Origin: Castor canadensis
Taxonomy: Eukaryota; Chordata; Mammalia; Rodentia; Castoridae
Assembly (NCBI RefSeq): GCF_047511655.1
Contig: NC_133400.1
Location: 687,001 to 751,000, forward strand
Reading direction: 5' to 3'
Length of the DNA stretch: 64,000 nucleotides
Below the pieces are notes generated by a model that had not been told where the DNA came from, made no database searches, and was given only the letters and a program-made list of their open reading frames with translations. The translations under genes and the position numbers were made by a program. Below are positions 37,500 through 49,400 of the stretch, piece by piece; positions within the stretch are counted from its first letter, which is position 1; the number at the start of each line of letters is the position of its first letter.

Positions 37500-38535
37500 A
37501 ATGTAAGGCTGGTTCTGTATTAAAAGGGAATCAATGCAATTCCCTTACTGAAAGCCTAATCAAGAAAAGCCCACTGACTTTTTTCTTAAATGCAGAAAAG
37601 GCATTTAAATATATTTAATATCCACTCATGATGAATGCACTCAGCATATCACAAATGAAATGGAATATACTAAAAGCCTATAGCTAACATCGTACTTGAT
37701 GAAAAACCGAGTACCTTCCCCCTAAGGTTGGAAACAACACAAGGATGTCCACTTTCATGGCTCCTATGCAATGTGGTAATGGAAGTCCTAGTCAGAGCAA
37801 CAGGCAAGAAAAATAAATATAAGGCGTATAGATTGGGAAGGAAGAAACAAGATGGTCCCTATTGTAGAAAAATAATTACATATTTAGAAATTCCCACAGA
37901 AGCTACCAAAAACCAAAAAACACCTCCTAAAATGAAGTGAACTTAGCTAGGTTACTACAGGATATAAGACCCACACATAAAAAAATCAATCATGCCAGGT
38001 GCTGGTGGCTCACACCTGTAATCCTGAGGCAGAGATCAGGAGGATCGAGGTTTGAAGCCAGCCTGGGCAAATAGTTTGCAAGACCCTATCTCGAATAAAA
38101 CCCATTACAAAAAAGGGCTGGTGAAGTGGCTCAAGGAGTAGACCCTCAGTTCAAGCCCCAGTACCACAAAAGAAAAATCCACTACATTTCTATACGCTGG
38201 CAATGAGTTATTAGAAACTACCAACCACTCCTCTTGCTTATAGTATTTGAAAAGAACACAAAGAAATGGAGGACGAAGAGAAAAAAGAAGAAAGATTTAG
38301 GTATAAATCTAATAAAATATGCATAGCATCTGGTTACTGAAAACAACACAAGAAAAGGCAGAGAAGACCTAAATAAATAGATACATACCATGTTTATGGA
38401 TTAGAACACAGTAATCATTAATCCTCCTCTAACTGATGTATTACAATTGAACACAAGTCCAATCAAGAACCCCAAGTGACTTTTGCAGATATAGATGAAC
38501 TAATTCTAAAACTGACACATGCAGTTAAAACAACC
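37500..38535 (+). mobile_element. L1 ORF2 fragment, sense, disrupted
   Basis: Diverged L1 reverse-transcriptase sequence. Words such as GGAAGTCCTAGTCAGAGCAA and GAAACAACACAAGGATGTCC correspond to the region around the catalytic FADD box, but the frame is broken. It is split by a sense SINE at 37993-38182 and continues to about 38535. Confidence 0.8.
37993..38182 (+). repeat. Composite B1/ID SINE inside L1
   Basis: GCCAGGTGCTGGTGGCTCAC opens the B1-like arm, GACCCTATCTCGAATAAAAC is the linker, and GGGCTGGTGAAGTGGCTCAA starts the tRNA-like unit. This is the clearest short form of the composite family in the window. Confidence 0.88.
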
Positions 38536-39177
38536 TTGAAAGTTGGTAGACATACACTGTCACTAAGAAGACCTCTTGCTTGGTCAGTCAGCCCTGTACT
38601 TAGTCTGTGTGGTGGACAGGAGGTAGGGACAGGGGTCTCCATTCAGGCAGAGCATCACTTTACACCTCAATTTTGATTTTCATACAATAAGAAATAGCAC
38701 AGACACTTATTGCCAGGCAGGCTGTCTGGACTGGAGACAACCAGTTCATCAGTTGTGAGATGCAGTTTTCATATGATGCATCTCTGAAATCAGGCCGTCA
38801 CCACCAATGGTGACTTGGACTACAAGAAATGTGGGTGACATGGATGCCCCGGGTTCACTCCAGCACTGACATGCCAGCTTCCTAGAAAGCAGTAGCTGCC
38901 AACTCCAAGACTCTGTGACCACAGCTTCGGTATCTACAGAGTGCAGGATTGGGTCCTCAGGAACTGACACTAGTCCCCAAGACTTCTCACTCCCCAGCTC
39001 AACCCTGCTGGCAACTCAACATAGGCTCTTCTCAGATTCCAGTAACATAGTTACCATGTCCAAGGCCACAGAGACAAACCCTCACCAAACTTAACTGATG
39101 TCAAATTGTCCCCCCCGAGTCTCTGGTGTAAAGAGAGCAAGGATCAGAAATGTCACTATTTTCTTCAGGCCAAAAAT

Positions 39178-39804
39178 AAGTTTTTTGTTTTTTTTTGGTG
39201 GGGCTGCAGTTTGAACTCAGGGCTTTGTGCTCGTGAGGCAGGTGCTCTACAGCTTAAGCCACACTTCCAGCCCTTTTTCCTCTGGTTCTCTTGGAAATAG
39301 GGTCTAGCTTTTTGCCCAGGCTTGCCTGAACCACAATCCTATTTTAAGATTCCCACTGTTGCTGGAATAACAGGCCCAGTTTTTTCTGTTGAGATGGGGG
39401 TCTCACAAACTTTTTTGTCAAGGTTGGCCTGGAACCATGATCCGCCCAATTTCGGCCTCCCACATACCTTGGGATGACAGACATTTACCACTGCACCCGG
39501 CTATTGGTTGGGATGGGGTCTCATAGAGTTCTTGCCCAGGCTGGCCTGGACCTGTGATCTTCCTGACAGCAGCCTCCCAGTGCCTAGGATTGCAGACATG
39601 AGCAAATGCTGCCAGCTGACAAGGTTTTTTTTTTTTTTTTTTTTTTTTTTGAGGTACTGGGGCTTGAACTCAGGGTGTACACTTGAGCCACTCCACCAGC
39701 CCTTTATTGTGAAGGACTTTTTCACAATAGGGTCTCAAGGAACTATTTGTGGGCTGGTTTTGAACCATGATCCTCCTGATCTCTGCCTCCTGAGTAGCTA
39801 GCTG
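39178..39804 (-). repeat. Two adjacent antisense composite SINEs
   Basis: The first (about 39178-39625) has an ID part and three B1-like arms, one more than usual. The second (about 39628-39804) starts with a 22-base T-run and GAGGTACTGGGGCTTGAACT. Confidence 0.82.
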
Positions 39805-40548
39805 TTTCTAAGGGAGCTAGGTGTGCAGAGATGCAACAAGTTCATGCTAGGCCAGTGGTAGACACATCACCAGAGTGAGGCCATCTCTGGGCATAAAGGA
39901 ACGAGGGCGCCTGTCCTTCACATGCACCCCAACTACTGGGTCAACATGCAGCAGCTGCCAACATAGAAGCAAACACTTCCTCACAGGAGAGCAGCCGGAC
40001 TCTTATTTCCAGACTGCGTCTTCTGGCTGAGGATCTGCCATCACCAGCATAGGCCCTTTCTTCTCTGTATCAGCTGCTGTGACAACTCCTGACAAGTCCA
40101 CACTGAAGACCACTCTGGCTCCCCTAGGCAGAGCAGAACCCATGATGGAAGATGCCAGAATCCTGGTGGGTAGGCATGCACCAACAAGAAAGGCAGGGCA
40201 AGAAGGAGGGGTTCAAGGTACAGCCCCCAATCCTGAGGGCCCCTTGGGTCCCTCCACAGGACACTACTGTTGTATTCTTGTGAAAGGCTCAGGTGGGACG
40301 ATCACAGTCTCCTGTAAGTGTTTTGCTCTGGACTTTTCCCTCCTCTCTAGTAGTTTACACCTGTGTCTAGCATCTCTGTCCTCCTTCTCCTATCCACCCC
40401 AGCCTCTGGTAACCACCAGGCTGCTCTATCCTTCTATGAGCCCAGCTTTTTGTGATTCCACGAGGCCAAGTGGTATTAGCCTTTCTGTGTCTGGCTCACC
40501 TCACTTAACATAGTGTCTTCCAGTCTCATCCATGTTGCTTTTCTCTCT

Positions 40549-40640
40549 CCTCCCTTTTTGAGATGGGGGGGTGTCTCACTATGTAACCCAGGCTGGCCTT
40601 GAACTCAGGACCCTCTGAATGTGAATATGACAGGCCACAG
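40549..40640 (-). repeat. B1 SINE, antisense, in old L1
   Basis: CTCACTATGTAACCCAGGCT followed by GGCCTTGAACTCAGGACCC is antisense B1; it interrupts the L1 3'UTR-like sequence. Confidence 0.85.
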
Positions 40641-41458
40641 CACATGCAGCACATTTTCCCTTTCCAAGGCTGAGCAGTATCCCACTGTGAATAAACACCA
40701 CACGCTCTTCACCTACTAACCCAAGGGGACGCCTAGGTCAGCTCTACTTCTTGGGTGCTGTGAACAGTGCTGCAATGAACTGCATCAGGTATCTCTACGG
40801 GATGCTGATTTTATTTATTTGGTTTTTTTTTTTTTTTTTTGGATAAATACCCAGCAGTGATAGTTTTCAGTATTTTGGGGTAACTACCATACTGTTTTCC
40901 ACAATGGCTAATAATGCAGTAATTTATTTTCCCACCACAGTGTGCAGGGGGCTTTTGCTCTACATCTTCACCAGCATGTTTTTGTCTCTTTGATAACAGT
41001 CATTCTAACAAGACTGAGGTGTCACTCATTTTGGTTTTAATTTGCATTTCCTTAAAGATTAGTCATGCTGAACACTTCATACACCTGCTGGCCATCTGCA
41101 TATCTTCTTTTGAGAAATCTCTATTCATATTTTTGACCATTTTGTATTAGGGTTATTTGTTTTCTTGCTATTGAGATGGGTTCCTTATATATTGTTGATA
41201 TTAATCCCTTACCATATTCATGTTTTATAAGTATTTTTCCCATTCTGTAGGTTGTCTTTTCACTCTATTGGTTATAGCTTTTGCTGTGCAGACACCTTTT
41301 CCTTTGATAATCCCATTAAGCTTATTTTTAATTTTGTTGGTTGTTTCTGAGGTCATGTCCAAAATATTCTTGGCCAGAGCAGTGTTAAGGACCTTTCTGC
41401 CATTTGGGTGTTACATTTAAGAGTCATTAATCCACTTTGTATATAGTTAGATAAAGGG

Positions 41459-41568
41459 CTAATTTCATTTTTTTTTTTGAAACAGGGTCTTGCTATGTAG
41501 CCCAGGCTGGCCTTGAACTCATGATCTTCCTGCCTCAGATACCTGGGTACCCCACCTCTAATTTCATT
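41459..41568 (-). mobile_element. B1 insertion with 11-bp target duplication
   Basis: The antisense B1 at 41470-41557 (CTTGCTATGTAGCCCAGGCT) is bracketed by exact copies of CTAATTTCATT at 41459-41469 and 41558-41568. It is a complete, datable insertion into the older L1. Confidence 0.88.
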
Positions 41569-42507
41569 CTTTTTCATGTGGACTTCCAGTTTTCCCAGTA
41601 TTTATTGATGTCCTTTCCCAGATATTCTTGGCGCCTTTTTGAAAATAAGTTGGCTGTAAGTGTGTGTGGACTTATTTTGGGCTCTATTCCATTCCACTGG
41701 TCTACATGTCCCTTTTTTAATGGTAATACCATGCTCTTTTGATTACTGTAGCTTTGCAGTATATTTTGAAGTTAGTCTCCTGCTTTTTTTTTTTTTGCTC
41801 AAGACTGCTTTGGCTATTTGGGGGTCTTCTGTAGTTCCATGCAAATTTTAGAACTGTTTTTTCTATTTCTGTGAAGATGTCACTGGTGTTTTGATAGGGA
41901 CTGCATTGAGTCTGCAGATGACTTTGGGTAGAATGTGCACTTTAACAATCCTATCTTTTGATTTATCTGTGTCTTTTTAAATTTATTACCAGTTTAATAG
42001 TTTTCAGTTAGAAATTTTTCACCTCACTTAAAGTTATTCCTAGATATTTTATTGTTTTGTAGCTACTATAAATGTGATTTTCTTGATTTTTTTTTCAGAT
42101 AGCTATATAAGAACATTACTTATTTTTGCATGCTGATTTTGTGCCTTGTAACTTTATTGATTTTGTTATCGGATCTAATGGTGTTTTGGGTGGATTCTTT
42201 TAGTTTTGCATATATAAATTCATGTCATCTGCACACAGAGGTAATTTTACTTTCTCCTTTTCAACTTTGATGACTTTTATTTCTTTCTCTTGCCTAACTG
42301 CTCTGGCTAGATCTTCCAATACTTTCTCAGCAGAAGGGGCAAAGGTGGTCCAAAGCTAAAAGCTTTTCTTCATTCAGTATGATGGAAGCTGTGGGTCTGT
42401 CCTATATGACCTTTGTTTTGTTGAGGCATGGGCCTACTCTACCCAATTTGTTGAGGGTTTTTATCATAAAGGGCTATTGAATTCTGTCAAATGCTTTTTC
42501 TGCATCA

Positions 42508-43482
42508 ATTGTGGTGATTTTTATTTTTAATTTATTTATTTTTATAAATTTTTATTGTTTTATTATTCCTATGTGCATACAATGCTTGGGTCATTTCTCC
42601 CCCCTGCCCCCACCCCTTCCCTTACCACCCACTCCGCCCCCTCCCTCTCCCCCCCACCCCCTCAATACCCGGCAGAAACTATTTTGCCCTTATCTCTAAT
42701 TTTGTTGAAGAGAGAGTATAAGCAATAATAGGAAGGAACAAGGGTTTTTGCTAGTTGAGATAAGGATAGCTATACAGGGAGTTGACTCACATTAATTTCC
42801 TGTGCGTGGGTGTTACCTTCTAGGTTAATTCTTCTTGATCTAACCTTTTCTCTAGTTCCTGGTCCCCTTCTCCTATTGGCCTCAGTTGCTTTGAAGGTAT
42901 CTGCTTTAGTTTCTCTGCATTGAGGGCAACAAATGCTAGCTAATTTTTTAGGTGTCTTACCTATCCTCACACCTCCCTTGTGTGCTCTCGCTTTTATCAT
43001 GTGATCAAAGTTCAATCCCCTTGTTGTGTTTGCCCTTGATCTAATGTCTGCATATGAGGGAGAACATAGGATTTTTGGTCTTTTGGGCCAGGCTAACCTC
43101 ACTCAGAATGATGTTCTCCAGTTCCATCCATTTACCAGCGAATGACAACATTTCGTTCTTCTTCATGGCTGCATAAAATTCCATTGTGTATAGATACCAC
43201 ATTTTCTTAATCCATTCATCAGCGGTGGGGCATCTTGGCTGTTTCCATAACTTGGCTATTGTGAATAGTGCCCCAATAAACATGGGTGTGCAGGTGCCTC
43301 TGGAGTAACCTGTGTCACAGTCTTTTGGGTATATCCCCAAGAGTGGTATTGCTGGATCAAATGGTAGATCAATGTTTAGCTTTTTAAGTAGCCTCCAAAT
43401 TTTTTTCCAGAGTGGTTGTACTAGTTTACATTCCCACCAACAGTGTAAGAGGGTTCCTTTTTCCCGATTGTGGTGATTTTTA
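42508..43482 (-). mobile_element. 5'-truncated young L1 with perfect target-site duplication
   Basis: A 943-bp insertion (42524-43466) is flanked by identical 16-bp copies of ATTGTGGTGATTTTTA at 42508-42523 and 43467-43482. Its A-rich 3' end lies on the left, so it is on the minus strand. The 3'UTR contains a C-rich block near 42600-42665. The right part reads as L1 ORF2 C-terminal sequence on the minus strand (KKMWYLYTMEFYAAMKKNE, open to its end near 43041). It landed at the end of the older antisense L1. Confidence 0.92.
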
Positions 43483-43735
43483 GAAGAAGAGGCAAAAATA
43501 TAAAGATAGAAAGTAGAGAATTGGTTATTTGACAGGAAGAAGATAGTGGGTGGGATAGAGAATGATTACCAATAACTGGTTACGGAGTTTCCTGAGTGAT
43601 GAAAGTGTTCTAACGCTGACTGTGGTGACAGGTGAACAACTCTGTGAATACATTAAAAACCATGAACTGTACACTCAACGTGGCTGAACTATCTGATGTA
43701 CGAATTATATCTCAAGAAAACTCTTTAAGGAAAAG
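43483..43735 (+). mobile_element. Old L1 3'UTR-like fragment, sense
   Basis: GAGTGATGAAAGTGTTCTAA, CAACTCTGTGAATACATTAA and GAATTATATCTCAAGAAAAC follow the 3' ends of ancient L1 families in plus orientation, opposite to the neighbouring L1 copies. Confidence 0.65.
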
Positions 43736-45737
43736 ACCCAGGACTAGTAATAAAACTACAAATTTTGGTTTCTTGGGCAGGGGAGGGGGAATCCAGAGCT
43801 CATGGTAGAGAAATCTGATCCCTAGGGAATAGCCAAGCCTGAAGGTGGCTGCTCAAGATTGGCCAGTAGGACAGAGGGCTGAGGCAACAGGAAATCTGCT
43901 GAGAGCTCACCAAATGCCCACATTTCCCTTCCTGGGGAGGCAGGCCCTGTGAACAGGAGGAAGGAGAAGCACAGAGAAGCTAAGGCTACTGCAGACATCC
44001 ATATAGCCAGGCCGGAGGCAAGTGCCCAGCTTTTCTGTCTGAAGATTCCATTTGGGGTGATGCTGTCTCCTAACTGGCTCTTTATAGATAGGGGGTGAGT
44101 TCTCATACCCCACGAGGACACACAGCCTAGTGATGGTCTGCCTTGTCTCAAGTGAGTGCCATCAGGTAAGGGACACTGAGGCCCCACCCTCCCACCCTGC
44201 TGCAGGTTGGGTATAGTAGTTGGCGGCACACCAGTGACAGATGGCAGCGAGGGGGCAGGAAAAGGAAGCAGAGGGGGAGGATGGAGATGCTGGTGTCCAT
44301 GGGGAGGGAAGGCAACAACAGAGCGGTCTGCTGTCCAGAGTGATGGCTTGCATATGGAGAAACAATGAGGTAATTAATTTTTTTAAGGAAATAAAGAGAA
44401 CTGAGTTTGCTGCAGTTGTGGCTGCTTGCCCCAGCCCACCCTCAGTCTCTGCATCCTCAGCAGGAGAAGACAGCTAGTGTAAAGAGCCTTGTTACAGGGT
44501 GGTGTTATACACAGCTGTGCAGCCATTTATCTGTTGATAGACCCCATTGTCCCTGACTGGTGTTTGGCTCTCATGTAAGCGAGCAATTTGAAAAAATAAG
44601 AAATAAATAAATAAAGAGACAATGGCTGATGTGCTCACAGGGCTGACAGTGGGAGCCAGCTGGGGACCACGGCATATGAAATATGCATCACAGCCCACAA
44701 AGCAGGCCATGTGTACAGGAGGGAGTTAACCCCTCTAGCACAGCAGGGAGACAGGCCGAGGATGCTTCTTGTGAGCCTCAGCCTGGAGGAAACCAAGGGG
44801 GAACAACTTCTGAGGGAGCAATGCCCTGGCGGGTGGGAGGAGAGGGGGGATCTGGACAGGTGCTGGTTCTTCCAATGTCCAAACTCCCACCAAAGCTGCA
44901 AGACAAGATGCCTGGCCACAGAGTGGCAGATACTTGGGACACAGTGTCAAGGGCTGTTAGCCTTGGGACCATCTAGCCATGGCCATGGCAATCATAGACT
45001 CTAGGATAAGACTGGCATGAGGATGGTCTCACTGCAGAAGGGCCAGCCATGGGAGACCTGCCAGGTTGCAGGTGTTCTTGCTCAGCCCTGTGCTATGCCA
45101 TTTGGAGAACTGACAGCCTACTCTTCTCATTCCGCACAGTGCTGTGCATGTGGCTTGCTTTCCAGAGAGGACTCAATGTGCAGCTCTTACTACTCCTCTT
45201 TAACACCATGTCCTCATCCCAAGAACGAACTCCCACTGCCCAGAGCACACCTATGATTACAAAAGATTGTCAGGGTGGCAAACAGTGCTCCTGAGGAACT
45301 GAGAACCTGTGAAGGGTCCCACTACCATCAGGATCTTTGATTTCAAAAGGCGAGAGAGCTATAGAGCAAGGAGTCATAGGTGTTCTTTCCTGATGAACAG
45401 GTTTGCTTCCATCTCCAAAGCTGCACAGGGGAGGGGTGAGGTGGAGCAGCAGCTGGGGCAGGGGTAGGGGGGATGAGGGTATGGGGTAGTGTGTGAGGGT
45501 GGGGCTTCAGCAGGCTGACAGGGATGGTTCGTGGTCATCTTGGAGCAAACAAAGGAGGAAGTCACGACCACAGAACATACACTCACTGTCTTCTTTCTGT
45601 CCCCTCTGTATGGATTCCCATGTAGAGTGAGGGGTTGCTGATCTTTCACAGTAAGTGCACTAGGTGACTACTCCTAACTGAAGAAGTAGGAAGAGCTTGT
45701 TTGGGGGCAATCAAGTGATAAATTCTATGCTTTTATT

Positions 45738-46048
45738 TTTTGCAGTGCTGGAGATTGAATCCAGAGCTTTGCACACTAGGCAAGCATTCTACCATGGAGC
45801 TATACCCCAGCCCAAAGTGGAAAGTTTTTTTTTTTTTTTTTTTTGGTAGTATAAGGGGTTGAACAATGGGCCTTGTGCTTGCTGGGCAGGTGCTCTATCA
45901 CTTGAGCCATACACCCAGCCCTTTTTACTTTAGTTATTTTTTTCAGGTATGGTCTCATATTTTTGTCCAGGCAGCCCTCAAACAATGATCCTCCAGATCT
46001 TCACCTCTAGAGTAGCTGGGATTATAGGCATGTACTACCATCCCAAGC
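45738..46048 (-). repeat. Antisense ID unit and adjoining antisense composite SINE
   Basis: A stand-alone ID (45738-45816: GGAGATTGAATCCAGAGC, CATGGAGCTATACCCCAGCC) is followed, after a few bases and a 22-base T-run, by a composite ID/B1 unit that ends with CTGGGATTATAGGCATGTAC. Confidence 0.85.
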
Positions 46049-49000
46049 CAAAAGTAATAACTTTAGAAGGCAGAGAATCTGACCTTGTTAAAATGCTACA
46101 GTTCTGGCACATGTCCAAAGAAAATGGCAACCCACCTCTGGGGTGTTGTCAGGATCATCAGGAGAAAGAAGCCCAGGAGGGCTCATGGACAGAGAGGCTC
46201 ATCCTGTTTCTATGTAGGGCACAGCTGGCTCGAGTGGGTTGGAGTGTGAGGTTGGGTCAGAAGCTGGGTAGCACTGCACAGGCAGGGCCTGGCGAGGATC
46301 GCACATTCTAAGAACCCCGGGCAATGAGCACAAAGACCTGTGTAGACAACTGCTGCTGCAGCTCTGCACATAGGTATGCCTTCCAAAGGGTGGTGGAGCT
46401 AGCCTAGACGCCCCACCAGGCAGGGTGTATGATGGCAGACCTACCGCTGACCACAGTTCACAGACAGGAGGATCTGAGGCACTTGCCGTCTTGTCTGTGG
46501 ACCTAGCTAGAATCCTCATGGGTACCACCGGCTCCGCAGGCCTGACCTCCACACCACACATGGACACTGGGCACAGTGGGTACCACCTACTGCCAAGTAG
46601 AAGTGAGGCTTGGAGTAACCCCCCGCATGTGAAGCTGAGTTCTTAAGAGACCAATCTCATGAGTAAATGCTTCAGGATTTACAGCTAAATGTGAGAAAAC
46701 AGAGTGAAAATGGTGACAAACTCAGCTCAAAATTATTAGAACATGCGTACTGTGTAAGCATGAAGGAAACCCCATCAGGCTCACTAATGACAGCACAGAT
46801 TGGAAGCTGGGGACCCACAACAGGTGATGAGGGACACAGGACTGTCAGTACAAGGATTCATCCGCAAAGTGATAAGCAATAACGACTGCCAGAGTGAGGC
46901 TGAATAGGAAGCCCGACATTATCAGCCTGTGGGTCTCAGCTCAGGGGTCCTCTTGCCCCACAGGCACATCCATTCTGCAGTAGGCTCATTTGTTGACAGA
47001 TACCTCACGACGGCACTGTGCCTCTTAATCCAGGCACAAGGACCTGTTGACCACATGAGGCAGAGTAACAGAGGGGGAGGAAGAGCCACATACACCATCA
47101 TGCCACAACAAACTAGATAAAAGTTTGCAACAACATCCCAGAGCCAATGTTGATCCTGCATTGTGGCGGTAAAAGTGTGCAGCATAGGGGTGTCTTTACC
47201 CAGCACTGAGGAGCCACTGGGTAAAATGCTGAGTGTGAGATCTCTGTCTTTGCTGTGGGACTGCTGAGTGGCAGGCTCTTAGCCTAGGCAGCATCCACCC
47301 TACCTACAGCTCTGGCTCCCAGGCAGTCTCTTGTACTCATGGTGGACCTAGGGCAGCTCAGATCCTGCATCTGCTAGGAGGAAGCAGGCGCTCTGTGTTG
47401 TACTTTCCCCACAAAAGGGCCTTGGGTCTCCTGTGGAGATGGTCCTGATGGGGGCTGGATGGGAAATGCTGCAGAACAGGCTGCTTATGGATCCAGGATG
47501 TGCCTCATGCTCTCCTGACTCCTCTTAGGGCTTGCGTGGGGCCCACATGTCCCCAGAGCAGCCTTCTCTCTCACACTGTCAAGGTGCCCTGGGGTGGGGC
47601 TGCTGCTTCTTCGTATTTTAAGCCAGTCTCAGGGAAGAGCTGTCTGTAGTCAGAAACAACTAAAGAAGTGTGGGCAGTAGGGTGGTCAGGTGGAGCCCGC
47701 TGCTTGCTACTGCAGGTATAAGGCAGTCAAATTTTATTGTAAGACAGAAATGTTCCCATCTCACCCCTTTTTCTGGCAACATTTCTGCCACTTCCTACAG
47801 AACAGGTGTTTCTGAGGCTGAGTCTGCCAGCTAAGGTTACCTGGAGGGCCAGACCCCTGCAGCAAGGTGTCAGCCTTCTGACTGGCAGTTCCTTCAGGCA
47901 CTGCTCTTTGATGACAGAACATGTTGCTGACCTGATGCCTGAGGGCAAACCATCTTTACAGAGAGGGCTGGGTCGGCCAAGCCTGGGGCAGGCAGGTGAC
48001 CTGGGTGTGAGGGCATAGGAGAGGCCCATGACTGAACACCAAATGTGCAGGCTGTGGCTGGCATTCTGGTTCAGTGTGGCAGAGGTAGCACCAAGGTGAC
48101 ACTTGTCAGGGCAGATAGCCCAGGCCTAGGGCCTCCGCTAACCTGAGGAAGCAGAACTCCACCCAACAGTGGGAAAGGGGAGCAGCCTCCAGCCAAGAAC
48201 AGGTTAAGAGGGTAGTTTTCAGGGAGGCTGCCTCACAGGACTGCGGGGACTACAGCATCAGGAACCCTGAACTGCCCAGAAGGGAGAGCTGGAGGACAGG
48301 GGCTTAATGAGGCCCACAGGGAGCCCAGCCCAGGTGAGAGGCACTGCTGACCCTCCACACCTGCAGGTGAAGCAGACAAGAGATTTTCCTGGGTAAACAA
48401 AACAACTGCTTCCTAATGTTATTCTGAGACTTTCCACAAACTTATAACAGAGCCACCATGTCCCAGCCACTTGCTTGATGGAGCACCAGCAAGCATCTCC
48501 CAAAGCTTTGACTGTCAGAGGTAGAGGCCAAAGTTCATGAGGATGGGGCTAACTGTGGTGTACCAAGGGCAGGCCCATTTGACCTGCTGTGGCTGTCTTT
48601 GCAGGCTTGGAGTGCCATGGAGGGCTGAGAGGCCAGCTAGCAAGACAGTGCAGTGGGGAAGGAAGTGGCCCGAAGGAGGACTCAAGACTCCACATCTTTT
48701 AAACCCTCTCAGGCCAAATGCAATACCGGCACCAGTATCAGCCTTACAGAAAGCAATTTCCTTCAGGTCAAAATTTTCATTTCCTATGACTCCCCAAACA
48801 CTGTGACTCATTGAAATAAAACTATGTTCTTTTTCTTGTTCACCTTTGCCAAATTCAGAGTGATGTGCAAAAGCAAGAGAGCAGCACTGACTGCAGCAGA
48901 AGGGTAACCTGAGCATGTAGGCTCTGTGACGATGTCAGTGTAGCCAGTTCAATGTCTCCAGCACGTTCTGCTGCTGTGCTACCCCAGGCTTCTCCTTAGC

Positions 49001-49287
49001 AAGGCCATAATGACCCCTCTTGGAGACCCCCTCCATGAACAGAGCCCTGGAGAAGAGCTGGGCTAAACACCCGGGCAGGGCACACCTTGGCTTGGCTCCA
49101 CTCTGTCCACTCTCCTGGGGGTGGGTAAGGCCTGGAATTAATAGGCAATCCAGTCATGCCAGTCAGTGTCTCCATCGGTCAGAGTCTCTATTGTCCAAGG
49201 CATGGTAGGGAGTCAAGCCCCAAGGAACAGAGGTAACCTCCTGGCCTATGGCCTGTGTGCTAGGTGGGCCCCACCTCCCAGAATTAC

Positions 49288-49400
49288 CTTTGTCTCCTTC
49301 TCGCCTCCCTCTGCATGGATGGCATAGGAGGAGCCCTCCTTCTGCAGGGTCTCTGAGACGATGCGCACCTCTACCCCTGGCAGCGGGGTTCCCACAGAAC
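49288..49400 (-). CDS. ACSF3: ACSF3 coding exon 5
   Basis: This 113-nt exon completes Gly375 and encodes residues 376-412, starting [16 protein letters not shown]. This is the end of the large adenylation subdomain, next to the A5-A6 region. The acceptor is ACTTCTTCAG; the donor is AAG|GTAATT, one of the poorer donors in the gene. It is isolated between introns of about 6 kb and 13.7 kb. The phases (1 in, 0 out) fit both neighbouring exons. Confidence 0.94.

Larger units (their letters stand above)
40300..42507 (-). mobile_element. Old L1 copy, antisense, with nested insertions
   Basis: The left end resembles an ancient L1 3'UTR in antisense (CCTCTGGTAACCACCAGGCT, GTCTGGCTCACCTCACTTAAC). It continues into antisense ORF2 (GGATAAATACCCAGCAGTGA, GCATTTCCTTAAAGATTAGT). 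Antisense B1 units are inserted at 40549-40640 and 41470-41557. It stops at the younger L1 insertion at 42508. Confidence 0.8.
35582..49287 (-). other. ACSF3: ACSF3 intron between coding exons 5 and 6
   Basis: A 13.7-kb GT-AG intron, phase 0, the largest in the gene here. It carries most of the transposon load in the window: a Tigger-like relic, a sense L1 piece, a long antisense L1 with nested insertions, and many SINEs. The interval 46050-49287 is largely unique and I see nothing in it to annotate. Confidence 0.9.

Noticed and set aside
43041..43340. A 99-codon minus-strand protein with KKMWYLYTMEFYAAMKKNE
   Set aside because: It is the end of L1 ORF2 in a 5'-truncated copy, not a host gene.
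45435..45520. G-rich stretch as a promoter island
   Set aside because: It has few CpGs and no exon nearby; composition alone is not enough.
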